From assembly GCA_001799615.1 (NCBI GenBank), contig MGTU01000022.1, forward strand, positions 1-64,000: a stretch of 64,000 nt of DNA. Direction: 5' to 3'. Position 1 is the first letter of the stretch. Every line of letters begins with the position of its first letter. Below the pieces are notes generated by a model. That model had not been told where the DNA came from and did not search any database. It worked only from the letters and a program-made list of their open reading frames with translations. Shown here piece by piece: positions 51,644 through 60,529 of this stretch. Both the position numbers and the translations under genes were made by a program. The DNA comes from Elusimicrobia bacterium GWA2_61_42. GTDB taxonomy: Bacteria; Elusimicrobiota; Elusimicrobia; Elusimicrobiales; UBA9959.

Positions 51644-52546
51644 CTACTTTCCCTTAACTTCGTGCCCGCCGAACTCCCGGCGCAGCGCGGCCGACAGCTT
51701 ATCGCCGAAATTATCCTTCATCTGCGAGCGGAACCGTTTAAAAAGAGAGACGGAGATGGCGGGCAGCGGCACGCCCAGGCGCGCGGCTTCCTCCACCGTC
51801 CAGCGGCCTTCGCCGGAGTCCGGAACGATGCCCTGCACATTTTCCAGCTTAGGGTCCTTGTCGAAGGCGTTCTGCGCCAGTTCGAGCAGCCAGGAGCGGA
51901 TGACGCTGCCCCTGTTCCACATCGCGGCCACGGCGGACATATCCATTTCCCCGAAGGGAGAAGCCTTGAGCAGTTCAAAGCCTTCGCCGTAGGCTTCCAT
52001 CATCGCGTACTCTATGCCGTTGTGCACCATCTTGGTGAAGTGCCCCGCGCCCGGCCCGCCGCAATGCATGTAGCCGCCGTCCTGGCACAGGGCCTTAAGG
52101 AACGGTTCCGCTTTTTCAAAAGAGGTCTTGGGGCCGCCCGTCATTATGCAGTAGCCCTTCTCCAGGCCCCAGACGCCGCCGGAGACGCCGGCGTCGAGAA
52201 AGTCTATGCCGCTTTCGGCAGCTTTTTTCGCGCGGCGCACGGCGTCGTGCCAGTTGCCGTTGGCCCCGTCGATAATAAGGTCTCCCTTTTCAAGCAGGGA
52301 GAGCAGGCTGAGAAAAAGGTCTTCGGTAGGCTGGCCGGCGGGCAGCATCATCCAGACGGCGCGGGGGCCTTTGAGCCTGCCGACCAGTTCCGTGAGCGTG
52401 GCGGCGGGTACCGTTCCCCGGCCCGCGAGAGCGGCGGCCTTCTCCGGCGTGCGGTTCCAGACCCCCGGCGTTATCCCCTTGGCGGCCAGGCGCAAAGCCA
52501 TATTAGCCCCCATCCTGCCCATCCCGGCAATAGCGATCGAATGCAT
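51644..52546 (-). CDS. gnd: 6-phosphogluconate dehydrogenase, short (decarboxylating) form
   Basis: The 300-aa protein is the short type, lacking the C-terminal extension of the 470-aa enzyme. It has SIAIAGMGRMGANMALRLAAKG (dinucleotide loop), LIIDGANGNWHDAVRRAK, FLDAGVSGGVWGLEKGYCIMTGG (substrate loop) and HFTKMVHNGIEYAMMEAYGEG with the catalytic Lys. The loop residue pattern after beta2 (VWNRTPEKAAAL) fits NADP use. A repeat (R5) lies between this gene and tkt. Confidence 0.95.
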   Translation of the reverse strand: MHSIAIAGMGRMGANMALRLAAKGITPGVWNRTPEKAAALAGRGTVPAATLTELVGRLKGPRAVWMMLPAGQPTEDLFLSLLSLLEKGDLIIDGANGNWHDAVRRAKKAAESGIDFLDAGVSGGVWGLEKGYCIMTGGPKTSFEKAEPFLKALCQDGGYMHCGGPGAGHFTKMVHNGIEYAMMEAYGEGFELLKASPFGEMDMSAVAAMWNRGSVIRSWLLELAQNAFDKDPKLENVQGIVPDSGEGRWTVEEAARLGVPLPAISVSLFKRFRSQMKDNFGDKLSAALRREFGGHEVKGK

Positions 52547-52593
52547 AGATTATCCCCCTGAAAACCGGTCATATTCCCGCATCTTTGCCCGGA

Positions 52594-52748
52594 GGGAAAG
52601 GACGAGGGGACCGGGTTAGCAAAACCGGGTTGCGTGGAGCGCAGCTCCACTTTCTTGCCTGCCGGTTGCATAGCCCGGCAGGCGAATACCGAGTGAGGCC
52701 ACGGTGTGGCCGAACGCGTTTTGCGTTCCGGTCCCCTTGACCTTTCCC
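52594..52748 (+). repeat. Palindromic intergenic repeat copy R5 (subfamily A, forward orientation)
   Basis: The arms GGGAAAGGACGAGGGGACC and GGTCCCCTTGACCTTTCCC pair with three mismatches. Next to the left GGTTAGCAAAACC block an extra hairpin GTGGAGC-GCA-GCTCCAC is inserted. The main stem is GCCTGCCGG/CCGGCAGGC with loop TTGCATAGC, followed by the conserved GAATACCGAGTGAGGCCACGG block. It lies between tkt and gnd in a same-strand operon. Confidence 0.88.
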
Positions 52749-52795
52749 GACTCCACTTCTCGCGATCTTCGAAGCAAAGATGCAGCGGATCTAGA

Positions 52796-54760
52796 TCACT
52801 TTACAAGCTTTTTGGCGGCGGCCGCTATTTTTTCGGGAGTTATGCCCAGCGCGGCGTACACCTGTCCCGCCGGCGCCGACTTCCCGAAAGACTCCACCCC
52901 GATAGTCTCCACTTCCGTACCCACCAGCTCCGTCCAGCCTATGCTGCGCCCCGCTTCCACCGCCAGCTTGGGCAGGTTAGGCAGGAAAACCGAATCCCGG
53001 TAAGCCTTGTCCTGCTCCCGGAACAGCTCGAAAGAAGGCACCGAAATGATGCGCGCCGCTATCCCGTCCTTCTCCAGCAGCGCCGCGGCCTCGAACAGCA
53101 TGGACACCTCCGAGCCGGAAGCTATCAGCTCTATCGACGGCACCGTGGACGGGCCCCGCAGCAGGTAGGCGCCGCGCTTCAGCCCGGCCGCTATCTTCTC
53201 CCGGTACTGCGTCATCAGCGGCAGCTTCTGGCGCGACAGCGCGATACAAGCCGGGCGCTTCGAGCGCACCGCCGTTTCCCAGGCGTGCAGCGTTTCCCAG
53301 GCGTCGGCCGGGCGCAGCACCAGCAGGCCCGGTATCAGGCGCAGGCTCATAAGATGTTCCACCGGCTGGTGGGTAGGGCCGTCCTCGCCCACGCCGATGC
53401 TGTCGTGCGTGAACACGAACACCGCGGGCGCCTGCATCACCGCGGCCAGCCGCAGCGCCGGGCGCATATAGTCCGAGAAGACCAGGAAAGTGGCGCCGAA
53501 AGGGATCAGCCCGCCGTGCAGCGCCATCCCGTTTATGATGGAGCCCATCGCGTGCTCGCGTATGCCGAAGTGCAGCGTGCGCGCCGGTTCCTTTATGAAA
53601 TCGGTCTTGGTGGAAGGGCCCAGGTCGGCCGAGCCGCCGGTAAAGCCGGGGAGGGCGTCCGCCAGCAGGTTGATCACCTTGCCGGAGGCCTCGCGCGTGG
53701 CCATGGCCTTGTCGAAGAAAGCGGAGTCGGGGTTGAAGAGCCCTTCGGGGATCTCGCGGCCCAGCATCGCCTTGGCCAGCTCGGCCTTCTCGGGCAGGGC
53801 CTCCGAGTATTTCTTCCAGAGCTTCAGCCAGCGCTTGCGGTCGTTCTCGCCGGCGGCGGCCTGCGCCGTAAAGCGCGCCTGCGCCTCTTCGGGCACGAAG
53901 AAAGGTTCGGTGGAGGGCCAGCCCAGCGCTTTCTTGGTGGCCAGTATCTCCTCGGGCTTGAGCGGCTCGCCGTGCACCGAGTTCTTGTCCTGCTTGGGGC
54001 TGGCGAAGCCGATATGGGTCTTGGCGATTATGATGGAGGGGCTCTCGGTCTCGCGCTTGGCTTTTTTTATCGCGGCGTCGATCTCGTCCAGGTCGTTGCC
54101 GTTCTCCACCTCGATCACCTGCCAGTCCTGCGCCTGGAAGCGCTTCTTCACGTCTTCTGTAAAGGCCAGGTTCGTCGAGCCCTCGATGGTTATGCCGTTG
54201 GAGTCGTAAAGGCAGATCAGCTTGCCCAGTTTCATCGTGCCGGCCAGCGAGGCCGCCTCGTAGGAGAGGCCTTCCATCAGGTCGCCGTCGCCGCAGAGCA
54301 CATAGGTGAAATGGTCCACCAGCGCGAATTCCGGCGTATTAAGTTTCTCCGCCAGGAGTTTCTCCGCCAGGGCCATGCCCACGGCGTTGGCGAAGCCCTG
54401 CCCGAGCGGGCCGGTAGTGGTTTCCACGCCCTTGGTGTGGCCGTATTCCGGGTGCCCGGGTGTAAGGCTGTCGAGCTGGCGGAATTTTTTCAGGTCCTCC
54501 AGCTGCAGGCCGTAGCCGTAGAGGTGCAGCATGGAGTAAAGCATGGAGGAGCCGTGCCCGGCGGAGAGCACGAAGCGGTCCCGGTCGAACCAGGCGGGGT
54601 CGGAGGGGAAAAATTTCAGGTGGCCGGCCCAAACGGCGTAAGCCAGCGGCGCCGCTCCCAGCGGCAGGCCCGGGTGGCCGGAATCGGCCTGGCCGACCAT
54701 ATCTATGGAGAGCGTTCTGATGGTGTTGACACAAAGGTTGTCGGTGGTATCGAATTTCAT
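52796..54760 (-). CDS. tkt: Transketolase
   Basis: The track runs to 54847, but the start [31 protein letters not shown] follows CTGGAGAAAA, giving ATG 54760 and 654 aa. ThDP motif [18 protein letters not shown], substrate region [29 protein letters not shown], pyrimidine domain [13 protein letters not shown]-like ([20 protein letters not shown]), and [21 protein letters not shown]. It moves two-carbon units between sugar phosphates. The start overlaps the Nudix stop (ATGA). Confidence 0.96.
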   Translation of the reverse strand: MKFDTTDNLCVNTIRTLSIDMVGQADSGHPGLPLGAAPLAYAVWAGHLKFFPSDPAWFDRDRFVLSAGHGSSMLYSMLHLYGYGLQLEDLKKFRQLDSLTPGHPEYGHTKGVETTTGPLGQGFANAVGMALAEKLLAEKLNTPEFALVDHFTYVLCGDGDLMEGLSYEAASLAGTMKLGKLICLYDSNGITIEGSTNLAFTEDVKKRFQAQDWQVIEVENGNDLDEIDAAIKKAKRETESPSIIIAKTHIGFASPKQDKNSVHGEPLKPEEILATKKALGWPSTEPFFVPEEAQARFTAQAAAGENDRKRWLKLWKKYSEALPEKAELAKAMLGREIPEGLFNPDSAFFDKAMATREASGKVINLLADALPGFTGGSADLGPSTKTDFIKEPARTLHFGIREHAMGSIINGMALHGGLIPFGATFLVFSDYMRPALRLAAVMQAPAVFVFTHDSIGVGEDGPTHQPVEHLMSLRLIPGLLVLRPADAWETLHAWETAVRSKRPACIALSRQKLPLMTQYREKIAAGLKRGAYLLRGPSTVPSIELIASGSEVSMLFEAAALLEKDGIAARIISVPSFELFREQDKAYRDSVFLPNLPKLAVEAGRSIGWTELVGTEVETIGVESFGKSAPAGQVYAALGITPEKIAAAAKKLVK

Positions 54761-55323
54761 TTTTTCTCCAGTAATTTTATTTTCCACGCCTGCAAAGCTA
54801 TTATGGTCTTGGCGTCCCTGATCACGCCTTTCTTCACCAGCTGCCACGCCTTTTCAAAAGGCAGGATCTCCGTATGGAGGAACTCGTCTTCGTCGGGGTT
54901 GGGCGTGCCGCCGCGCAGCCCCGTGGCGGTAAAAATATGCAGCACCTCGTTGGAAAAAGCCGTAGTGGGCCAGAAAGAGATCAGCGGCTTAATGGAGGCG
55001 GCCGTATAACCAGTTTCTTCCTTCAGCTCCGCCTTCACCCGGGCCAACGGCCTGTCCGAAGCCGAATTCAGTTTGCCGGCAGGGATCTCGAGTGTGACTT
55101 CTTTGACGGGGTACCTGTACTGGTGCACGAAAACAATGCGCCCGTCGTCCAGCACCGGCAGCACCGCCACCGCGCCGGCGTGGTCCATGAAAGCGCGCGT
55201 CGCTTTCTTCCCGTTAGGCAGCACCACCGTATCCGCCCTGAAATCCACCGTCCCGGAGAACACCACCCTCTTCTTGTGGAAATCCTCCCGCAGCCCGGCA
55301 TGCCTGTCTTTCTTAACGCCCAT
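54757..55323 (-). CDS. Nudix hydrolase (ADP-ribose pyrophosphatase-like)
   Basis: I prefer the ATG at 55323 (188 aa); TATAAT lies six bases upstream, so the track's TTG at 55347 would be untranscribed from that box. The Nudix box is [24 protein letters not shown], fitting GX5EX7REUXEEXGU with the Glu set [28 protein letters not shown] before it is typical of ADP-ribose/ADP-sugar pyrophosphatases. First gene of the tkt operon; a role in clearing ADP-ribose or ADP-glucose is possible. Confidence 0.92.
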   Translation of the reverse strand: MGVKKDRHAGLREDFHKKRVVFSGTVDFRADTVVLPNGKKATRAFMDHAGAVAVLPVLDDGRIVFVHQYRYPVKEVTLEIPAGKLNSASDRPLARVKAELKEETGYTAASIKPLISFWPTTAFSNEVLHIFTATGLRGGTPNPDEDEFLHTEILPFEKAWQLVKKGVIRDAKTIIALQAWKIKLLEKK

Positions 55324-55329
55324 CCCCCA

Positions 55330-55335
55330 ATTATA
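55330..55335 (-). promoter_or_regulatory. -10 box of the Nudix-tkt-gnd-zwf operon
   Basis: A perfect TATAAT on the minus strand, six bases before ATG 55323. Only GGGGG separates them. The -35 region (TTAATT) is weak. A leaderless transcript is predicted. Confidence 0.6.
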
Positions 55336-55398
55336 TAATTTCCGCAAACTTAATTAATTGTTCTTTAAATATGGTCTCTTTAATTTGCGCACGCGGTT

Positions 55399-55577
55399 GC
55401 CGGTGATTTGTTACTCACGTCAGGGATGCTCAGTCGGCCCGGCCGGAGTGTCACCCTGCTCACCCGGGCAGAGGAAACCCTTGCGTCGGTTTCCCCCGCC
55501 TAACTTTGATGGCGGGGCCCCCTTCCGCAACGGGTGCTCAGGGTGACACTCCGGCCGGACCTCCAAAAATCACCGGC
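55399..55577. repeat. Second-type palindromic element upstream of dnaE
   Basis: Outer pair GCCGGTGATTT/AAATCACCGGC, then a perfect 18-bp pair GGCCGGAGTGTCACCCTG (55441-55458) with its complement (55539-55556), extended by CACCCG/CGGGTG. Inside are two hairpins, GGAAACC/GGTTTCC and CCCCGCC/GGCGGGG. It differs in sequence from the R family. It shares the 500-bp Nudix-dnaE gap with R6; no gene is seen there. Confidence 0.82.
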
Positions 55578-55590
55578 TAGAGGATTGGGA

Positions 55591-55724
55591 GGGGGAGGAC
55601 GAGGGGGCCGGGTTAGCAAAACCGTCGTTGAGCCCGCCGCTTGCATAAGCGCGGCGGGCGAATACCGAGTGAGGCCACGGTGTGGCCGAACGCGTTTTGC
55701 GTTCCGGCCCCCTTGGCCTCCCCC
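55591..55724 (+). repeat. Palindromic intergenic repeat copy R6 (subfamily A, forward orientation)
   Basis: Arms GGGGGAGGACGAGGGGGCC and the complement of GGGGGAGGCCAAGGGGGCC. Then GGTTAGCAAAACCG, stem GCCCGCCGC/GCGGCGGGC with TTGCATAAGC loop, GAATACCGAGTGAGG, hairpin GGCCAC-GGT-GTGGCC, and CGAACGCGTTTTGCGTTCC. Its interior matches R3 almost base for base. It lies upstream of the dnaE promoter. Confidence 0.88.
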
Positions 55725-55795
55725 GACTTCACTATCCTGCGGTCCCTTTATGAGGCATTTCTCCCCTGAAATTCCTTAAGGGCTCTATTTATTTA

Positions 55796-55801
55796 TATAA
55801 T
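55796..55801 (+). promoter_or_regulatory. -10 box of dnaE
   Basis: A perfect TATAAT in an A/T stretch. The ~45-nt leader has hairpin CCTGTG/CACAGG. No SD is seen before the dnaE ATG (TATTAATG). Confidence 0.5.
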
Positions 55802-55853
55802 TAAGACCTGTGACCGGGGAAGGGCACAGGCGATTTTACGTTTCTTTATATTA

Positions 55854-58800
55854 ATGAAACCAAGTTTCATACATCTGCATAACCACTCCGAGTACTCGCT
55901 GCTTGACGGGATGCTGCGCCTTTCGGACGGCCACGGCGGTCCCTCCGATTTCCTCAAATCCCTGGCCGCCCAGCCCGGCAACGCCCTGGCCATCACCGAC
56001 CACGGCAACATGTACGGCGCCATGGAGTTCTACTTCATGGCCAACGCCGTCGGCCTCAAGCCCATCATCGGCTGCGAATGCTACGTGACGCGCGGCTCCC
56101 GCAAAGACCGCGACAAGACCACCGGCCGCCGCGACAACGGGCACATGACCGTGCTCGCGAAAAACGAGACCGGCTACCGCAACCTCATGAAGCTGGTCTC
56201 GGCCGCTTTCCTCGAAGGCTTCTACCACGACCCCCGCATAGATTCCGAGCTCCTCGCCAAGCACGCCGACGGCCTCGTCTGCCTGTCTGGCTGCCTCAAA
56301 TCCCATATCGCCCGCAACTGCGCCGAAGGCCGCCTGGACGAAGCCCAGAAAATGGCCATGGAGTACCAGGACATCCTCGGCAAAGGCAATTTCTACCTCG
56401 AGATCATGGACCACACCATTCCCGAGGAGCAGGCCGCCATGGCCGGCCTCATCGAGATCTCCAAGCGCACCGGCATCCCCCTGGTGGCCACCAACGACTG
56501 CCATTACCAGAAAAAAGAGGACTGGGAAGCCCACGACGCCCATATCTGCATCTCCACCGGCTCGCTGATGGACGACCCCAACCGCATGCGCATGACGCAG
56601 CACGAGCTCTATTACAAATCCCCCGAGGAGATGATAAAACTCTTCTCCCACACCCCGGAGTCCATAAAGAACACCCTGGTCATCGCCGACATGTGCAACG
56701 TAAAGGTGGACACCAGCAAGCTGCACCTGCCCGCCTTCGACATCCCGGCCGGGTACAAGGACAAGCACCCGGAGGGCGACGGCGACTATTATTATCTGAA
56801 GGACCTCTGCGAGGCCGGCCTCAAAAAGAAGGTGCCAGCCGCCGGGGAAGACTACCGCAAGCGCCTCGAGTTCGAACTGGACACCATTAAAAAAATGGGC
56901 TTCTCCAGCTACTTCCTGATAGTCATGGATTTCATCAACCACGGCCGCAGCATCGGCGTGCCCGTGGGCCCCGGCCGCGGTTCCGGCGCCGGCGCGCTGG
57001 TCGCCTACACGCTGGACATCACCCGCGTGGACCCGCTGCCCAACTCCCTGCTGTTCGAGCGCTTCCTGAACCCGGGCCGAAAGAGCATGCCCGACCTCGA
57101 CATCGACTTCTCCGACGACGGCCGCGAGAAGGTGGTGCAGTACGTGCGCGAAAAGTACGGCTCCAACCGCGTGGCCAATATCATCACTTACGGCACCATC
57201 AAGGCCAAGAGCGCCGTGCGCGACGTGGGCCGCGTGATGGGCATCCCCCTCGCCGACGTGAACGCCATAGCCAAGCTGGTCCCCTCCGACCTCGGCACCA
57301 CCCTCTACAAGGCTCTGAACGACGTGAACGAGCTCAAGGAGTACCAGCGCGATCCCAAGATCAAGAAGATGTTCGACATCGCCCTGAAGGTGGAGGGCCT
57401 GCGCCGCCAGACCGGCGTGCACGCCGCCGGCGTGGTCATCTCCAAGGACGACGTCACCGACTACGTGCCGCTGGCCAACCGCAACAACAAGGACGTCATC
57501 ACCACCCAGTACGACGGCAATATGCTGGGCGCCCTGGGCATGCTCAAGGTGGACTTCCTGGGCCTGCGCACGCTTACCATCATCGAGACGGCCTCCGAAT
57601 TCATCCGCAAGATGCCCGGCAAGGCGGATTTCGACATCTACTCCGTCCCCGTGGACGACAAGAAGACCTTCGACCTGCTCTGCGACGGCAAGACCACCGG
57701 CGTCTTCCAGCTGGAAAGCGACGGCATGAAGAAGCTGGTGAAGGGCCTCAAGCCCACCGCGTTCAGCGACATCGCCGCGCTGGTCGCGCTGTACCGTCCC
57801 GGCCCCATCGAGAGCGGCATGCTCGAGATGTTCGTCGAGCGCAAGCACGGCCGGAAAAAGATAGTCTACGACCACCCGCTGCTCGAGCCCATCCTGAAGG
57901 ACACCTACGGCACCATGGTGTACCAGGAACAGGTCATGGAGATCTCCAAGCGCCTGGCCGATTTCACCCCGTCCGAGGCCGACGACTTCCGCAAAGCCAT
58001 GGGCAAGAAGAAGCTGGACGCCATGGAGAAGCTGCGCGTCAAATTCGTAGACCAGTCCAAGAAGTTCCACGACATCTCCAACAAACTCTCCAGCAAGATC
58101 TTCGACGACATGGCCAAGTTCGCCGGCTACGGCTTCAACAAGTCCCACTCGGTGGCCTACGCCCTGGTGGCGTACCATACCGCCTGGCTGAAGGCCAACT
58201 ACCCCGTGGAGTTCATGGCGGCGCTGCTGACCAGCGAGATCGGCAAGAGCGCCGTGAATTCGGAGGAGAAGGAGAACAAGCTGGTCACCTACATCGGCGA
58301 GGCCCAGGACATGGAGATAGAGATAGCCGGGCCCAGCGTGAACCGCTCGTTCAAGAAATTTTCGATAGAGGACCACAACGGCAAGCCGGCCATCCGCTTC
58401 GCGCTGACCGCGGTGAAGAACGTGGGCGAGGCCGTGGTGGAGGGCATCGTGGCCGAGCGCGACAGGAACGGGCCGTTCCGCTCCTTCGAGGAATTTACGC
58501 TGCGCGCCGATTCCAAGCAGCTCAACAAGCGCGTGGTGGAGTCCCTGGCCAAAGGCGGGGCTTTCGACGGCTTCTATCCCGCCGAAAAGCCGGAGATCTC
58601 CCGCACCAAGGCCATGGAGGCCGTGGAGCTGTTCTGCGGCGGCAAGAATAGCCGCGACTGCAACCAGGCCATGCTCTTCGGCGAGGAAAAGAAAGCCTCC
58701 GCCGTGATGAGCGAGCACGCGCTGCTGAAGAACGAGCGCGAAGTGCTGGGGTTCTATTTCTCGGGCCACCCGCTCAACAGCTACCGCCGCCACCTCGCCA

Positions 58801-59366
58801 TGGTCTCCAACGCCCAGGCCGACAAACTGCTGGCCGGCGGTTTCGAGGAAGGCGCCATGGTGCGCGTGGCCGGCATAGTGGCGCAGTTCAAGAACATGCA
58901 GACCAAGAAGACCGGGGAGGCCATGGCCAAGTTCGAGGTGGAGGACCTGACCGGCAATATCGGCGTCTGCCTGTTCCCCAAGAAATACAAAATGTACGGT
59001 TCGCAGCTGGGGCCCAACAAGGTGGTGGTGGTCACCGGCAAGGTGCAGAAATCCGATTTCGGCGAGCAGAACTACGAACTTATAGCGGAAGAGGCCTACA
59101 GCCTTTTCGACGCGATGAACAAATGGGCCCGCGGGCTGGTGGTGAACCTGCCCGAGGGCATACTTTTCGACGAGAAGCAGCTGCACGAGCTGAAAAGCGC
59201 GCTGGGCAAAAGCCACGGCGCGTGCCCGGTGTATTTCCAGGTGAACGCCGGGCGCGGCACCTATATGATAGAGACCACGGAACGCGTGGCCCTGAGCGAC
59301 GCGCTGCTGCACGAGATAGAAAGGCTGCTGGGGGACAAGACATGGAAAGTGGAAAGCGGATTCTGA
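55854..59366 (+). CDS. dnaE: DNA polymerase III alpha subunit
   Basis: The 1170-aa protein has the complete DnaE order. The N-terminal PHP domain opens FIHLHNHSEYSLLDG and includes TDHGNMYG; many of its metal ligands are kept, so it may still be active. The polymerase core has GPGRGSGAGALVAYTLDIT and the catalytic PDLDIDFSDDGRE (Asp pair). Fingers follow with RRQTGVHAAGVV, then the beta-binding and helix-hairpin-helix part, and a C-terminal OB fold (VRVAGIVAQFKNMQTKK). It is the replicative polymerase. Its last 25 nt overlap the next gene. Confidence 0.98.
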   Translation: MKPSFIHLHNHSEYSLLDGMLRLSDGHGGPSDFLKSLAAQPGNALAITDHGNMYGAMEFYFMANAVGLKPIIGCECYVTRGSRKDRDKTTGRRDNGHMTVLAKNETGYRNLMKLVSAAFLEGFYHDPRIDSELLAKHADGLVCLSGCLKSHIARNCAEGRLDEAQKMAMEYQDILGKGNFYLEIMDHTIPEEQAAMAGLIEISKRTGIPLVATNDCHYQKKEDWEAHDAHICISTGSLMDDPNRMRMTQHELYYKSPEEMIKLFSHTPESIKNTLVIADMCNVKVDTSKLHLPAFDIPAGYKDKHPEGDGDYYYLKDLCEAGLKKKVPAAGEDYRKRLEFELDTIKKMGFSSYFLIVMDFINHGRSIGVPVGPGRGSGAGALVAYTLDITRVDPLPNSLLFERFLNPGRKSMPDLDIDFSDDGREKVVQYVREKYGSNRVANIITYGTIKAKSAVRDVGRVMGIPLADVNAIAKLVPSDLGTTLYKALNDVNELKEYQRDPKIKKMFDIALKVEGLRRQTGVHAAGVVISKDDVTDYVPLANRNNKDVITTQYDGNMLGALGMLKVDFLGLRTLTIIETASEFIRKMPGKADFDIYSVPVDDKKTFDLLCDGKTTGVFQLESDGMKKLVKGLKPTAFSDIAALVALYRPGPIESGMLEMFVERKHGRKKIVYDHPLLEPILKDTYGTMVYQEQVMEISKRLADFTPSEADDFRKAMGKKKLDAMEKLRVKFVDQSKKFHDISNKLSSKIFDDMAKFAGYGFNKSHSVAYALVAYHTAWLKANYPVEFMAALLTSEIGKSAVNSEEKENKLVTYIGEAQDMEIEIAGPSVNRSFKKFSIEDHNGKPAIRFALTAVKNVGEAVVEGIVAERDRNGPFRSFEEFTLRADSKQLNKRVVESLAKGGAFDGFYPAEKPEISRTKAMEAVELFCGGKNSRDCNQAMLFGEEKKASAVMSEHALLKNEREVLGFYFSGHPLNSYRRHLAMVSNAQADKLLAGGFEEGAMVRVAGIVAQFKNMQTKKTGEAMAKFEVEDLTGNIGVCLFPKKYKMYGSQLGPNKVVVVTGKVQKSDFGEQNYELIAEEAYSLFDAMNKWARGLVVNLPEGILFDEKQLHELKSALGKSHGACPVYFQVNAGRGTYMIETTERVALSDALLHEIERLLGDKTWKVESGF

Positions 59367-59713
59367 TAGCGGACGACGACCCCGATATAATCGACCTGCT
59401 GGAGTCCTACTTCACCCGGGCCGGTTTCCGGGTGACCGCCAAGGTCAACGGCAAGGACGCGCTGCAGGCGGCCGAGGCCGAGAAGTTCGACCTGGTGCTG
59501 CTGGACGTGATGATGCCTTACATCGACGGCTACCACGTGGCCAGCGAAATTTCCTCGCGGCTGGGCTCGGACGCGCCGAAAATAATAATAATGACCTCGC
59601 GGGACGTGGCCAGCGAAAAGGGCATCGCCCTGCTCAGCGGCGCCACCGACGCCGTGCAGAAGCCGTTCTCGCTGGACGAGCTGGACGCCAAGGTGAAGGC
59701 CGCGCTGGAATAA
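59342..59713 (+). CDS. Stand-alone CheY-like receiver protein
   Basis: The track ORF begins inside dnaE; the true start is ATG 59342, giving 123 aa: ILIADDDPDIIDLLESYF (acidic pocket DDD), VLLDVMMPYIDGY (phospho-acceptor Asp), IIIMTSRDV (Thr) and DAVQKPFSLDEL (Lys-Pro). All residues needed for phosphotransfer are present, and there is no output domain. It overlaps dnaE by 25 nt in another frame, so translation is coupled to the polymerase. No kinase is nearby. Confidence 0.93.
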   Translation: MESGKRILIADDDPDIIDLLESYFTRAGFRVTAKVNGKDALQAAEAEKFDLVLLDVMMPYIDGYHVASEISSRLGSDAPKIIIMTSRDVASEKGIALLSGATDAVQKPFSLDELDAKVKAALE

Positions 59714-59755
59714 GGTCGCGCTGTTTTTTTAAAATAAACGTTAAGGAAGGTAAAA

Positions 59756-60505
59756 ATGAAAAAGCTCAATATCGTGCTCTCCCTGCTGCTGCTGGCCGCG
59801 GCGCCCGCCCTGGCCGGCAAGGACAAGGCGGCCGGTGAAGCGGTAGTCCTGCCCGACGTGGAAATGATAGACGTTCCCACCGCCGGCATCCTGGACTACT
59901 ACGGCTTCATGGTGAAGACCCGCTTTTACTCGGACGGCGGCGTGCTGGGCGCGCTGAACTTCGGCGTGCTCGAGCGTTTGAACCTCGGCGCGGCCATGAC
60001 CATCGACAAGCTGGTCGGCTCCGATTCCGGGATAAAGATGCGCAAGCCGGAGATCCAGGTGAAGTTCCGCTTCTACGACGGCGGCTACTACATCCCCGCC
60101 GCGGCCGTAGGCTACGACGGCCAGGGCTACTACTATAACCCCGTCAGCAAGAAATACCTGGAAAAAGGCAAAGGCCTATACCTGGTGGGCTCCAAAGAGA
60201 TAGGCGTGCCCAGCCTGGTGCTGCACGGCGGCCTCAACGTGCCGGACTTCGACAACAACTACCTTTTCGGCTTCCTCGGCGTGAACTACACCCTCGAGGA
60301 CAAGATCGCCTTCATGCTGGAGCTGGACAACATGTTCCATTCCAACGACCCTTCCCGCCTGAACGCCGGCACGCGCATCTACATCACGCCGTATTTCCAG
60401 CTGGACCTGGCCATGCGCGAGATAGGCCGCAACGGCAAGTTCGACAACGGCGACAGCCGCAAGGCCGAGCGTATCGTGCAGATGCGCTACAACACCAGTT
60501 TCTAA
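59756..60505 (+). CDS. Outer-membrane beta-barrel-like protein, unrecognised
   Basis: The 249-aa protein has a signal peptide (MKKLNIVLSLLLLAAAPALA). The rest alternates polar and aromatic residues in short strands (YYGFMVKTRFYSDGGVLGALNFGVLERLNLGAAM, LFGFLGVNYTLEDKIAFMLELDNMF, RIYITPYFQLDLAMREIGR) and ends in an aromatic, NTSF, as barrel proteins do. It resembles the YjbH/porin type barrel in general features only. SD AAGGAAGG. Gene order dnaE-cheY-this-pfk may be one transcript. Confidence 0.65.
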   Translation: MKKLNIVLSLLLLAAAPALAGKDKAAGEAVVLPDVEMIDVPTAGILDYYGFMVKTRFYSDGGVLGALNFGVLERLNLGAAMTIDKLVGSDSGIKMRKPEIQVKFRFYDGGYYIPAAAVGYDGQGYYYNPVSKKYLEKGKGLYLVGSKEIGVPSLVLHGGLNVPDFDNNYLFGFLGVNYTLEDKIAFMLELDNMFHSNDPSRLNAGTRIYITPYFQLDLAMREIGRNGKFDNGDSRKAERIVQMRYNTSF

Positions 60506-60529
60506 TTTAATCTTCACAGGAGAACCTCT

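Noticed and set aside
5278-55724. Palindromic repeats as integron attC sites
   Set aside because: GTTAGCA/TTGCTAAC resembles but does not fit the GTTRRRY/RYYYAAC core, there is no integrase, and most copies lie between housekeeping genes.
55851-59312. 1153-aa minus-strand ORF opposite dnaE
   Set aside because: Antisense shadow produced by the G/C third-position bias of dnaE; composition is His/Val/Gly-rich with no fold signature.
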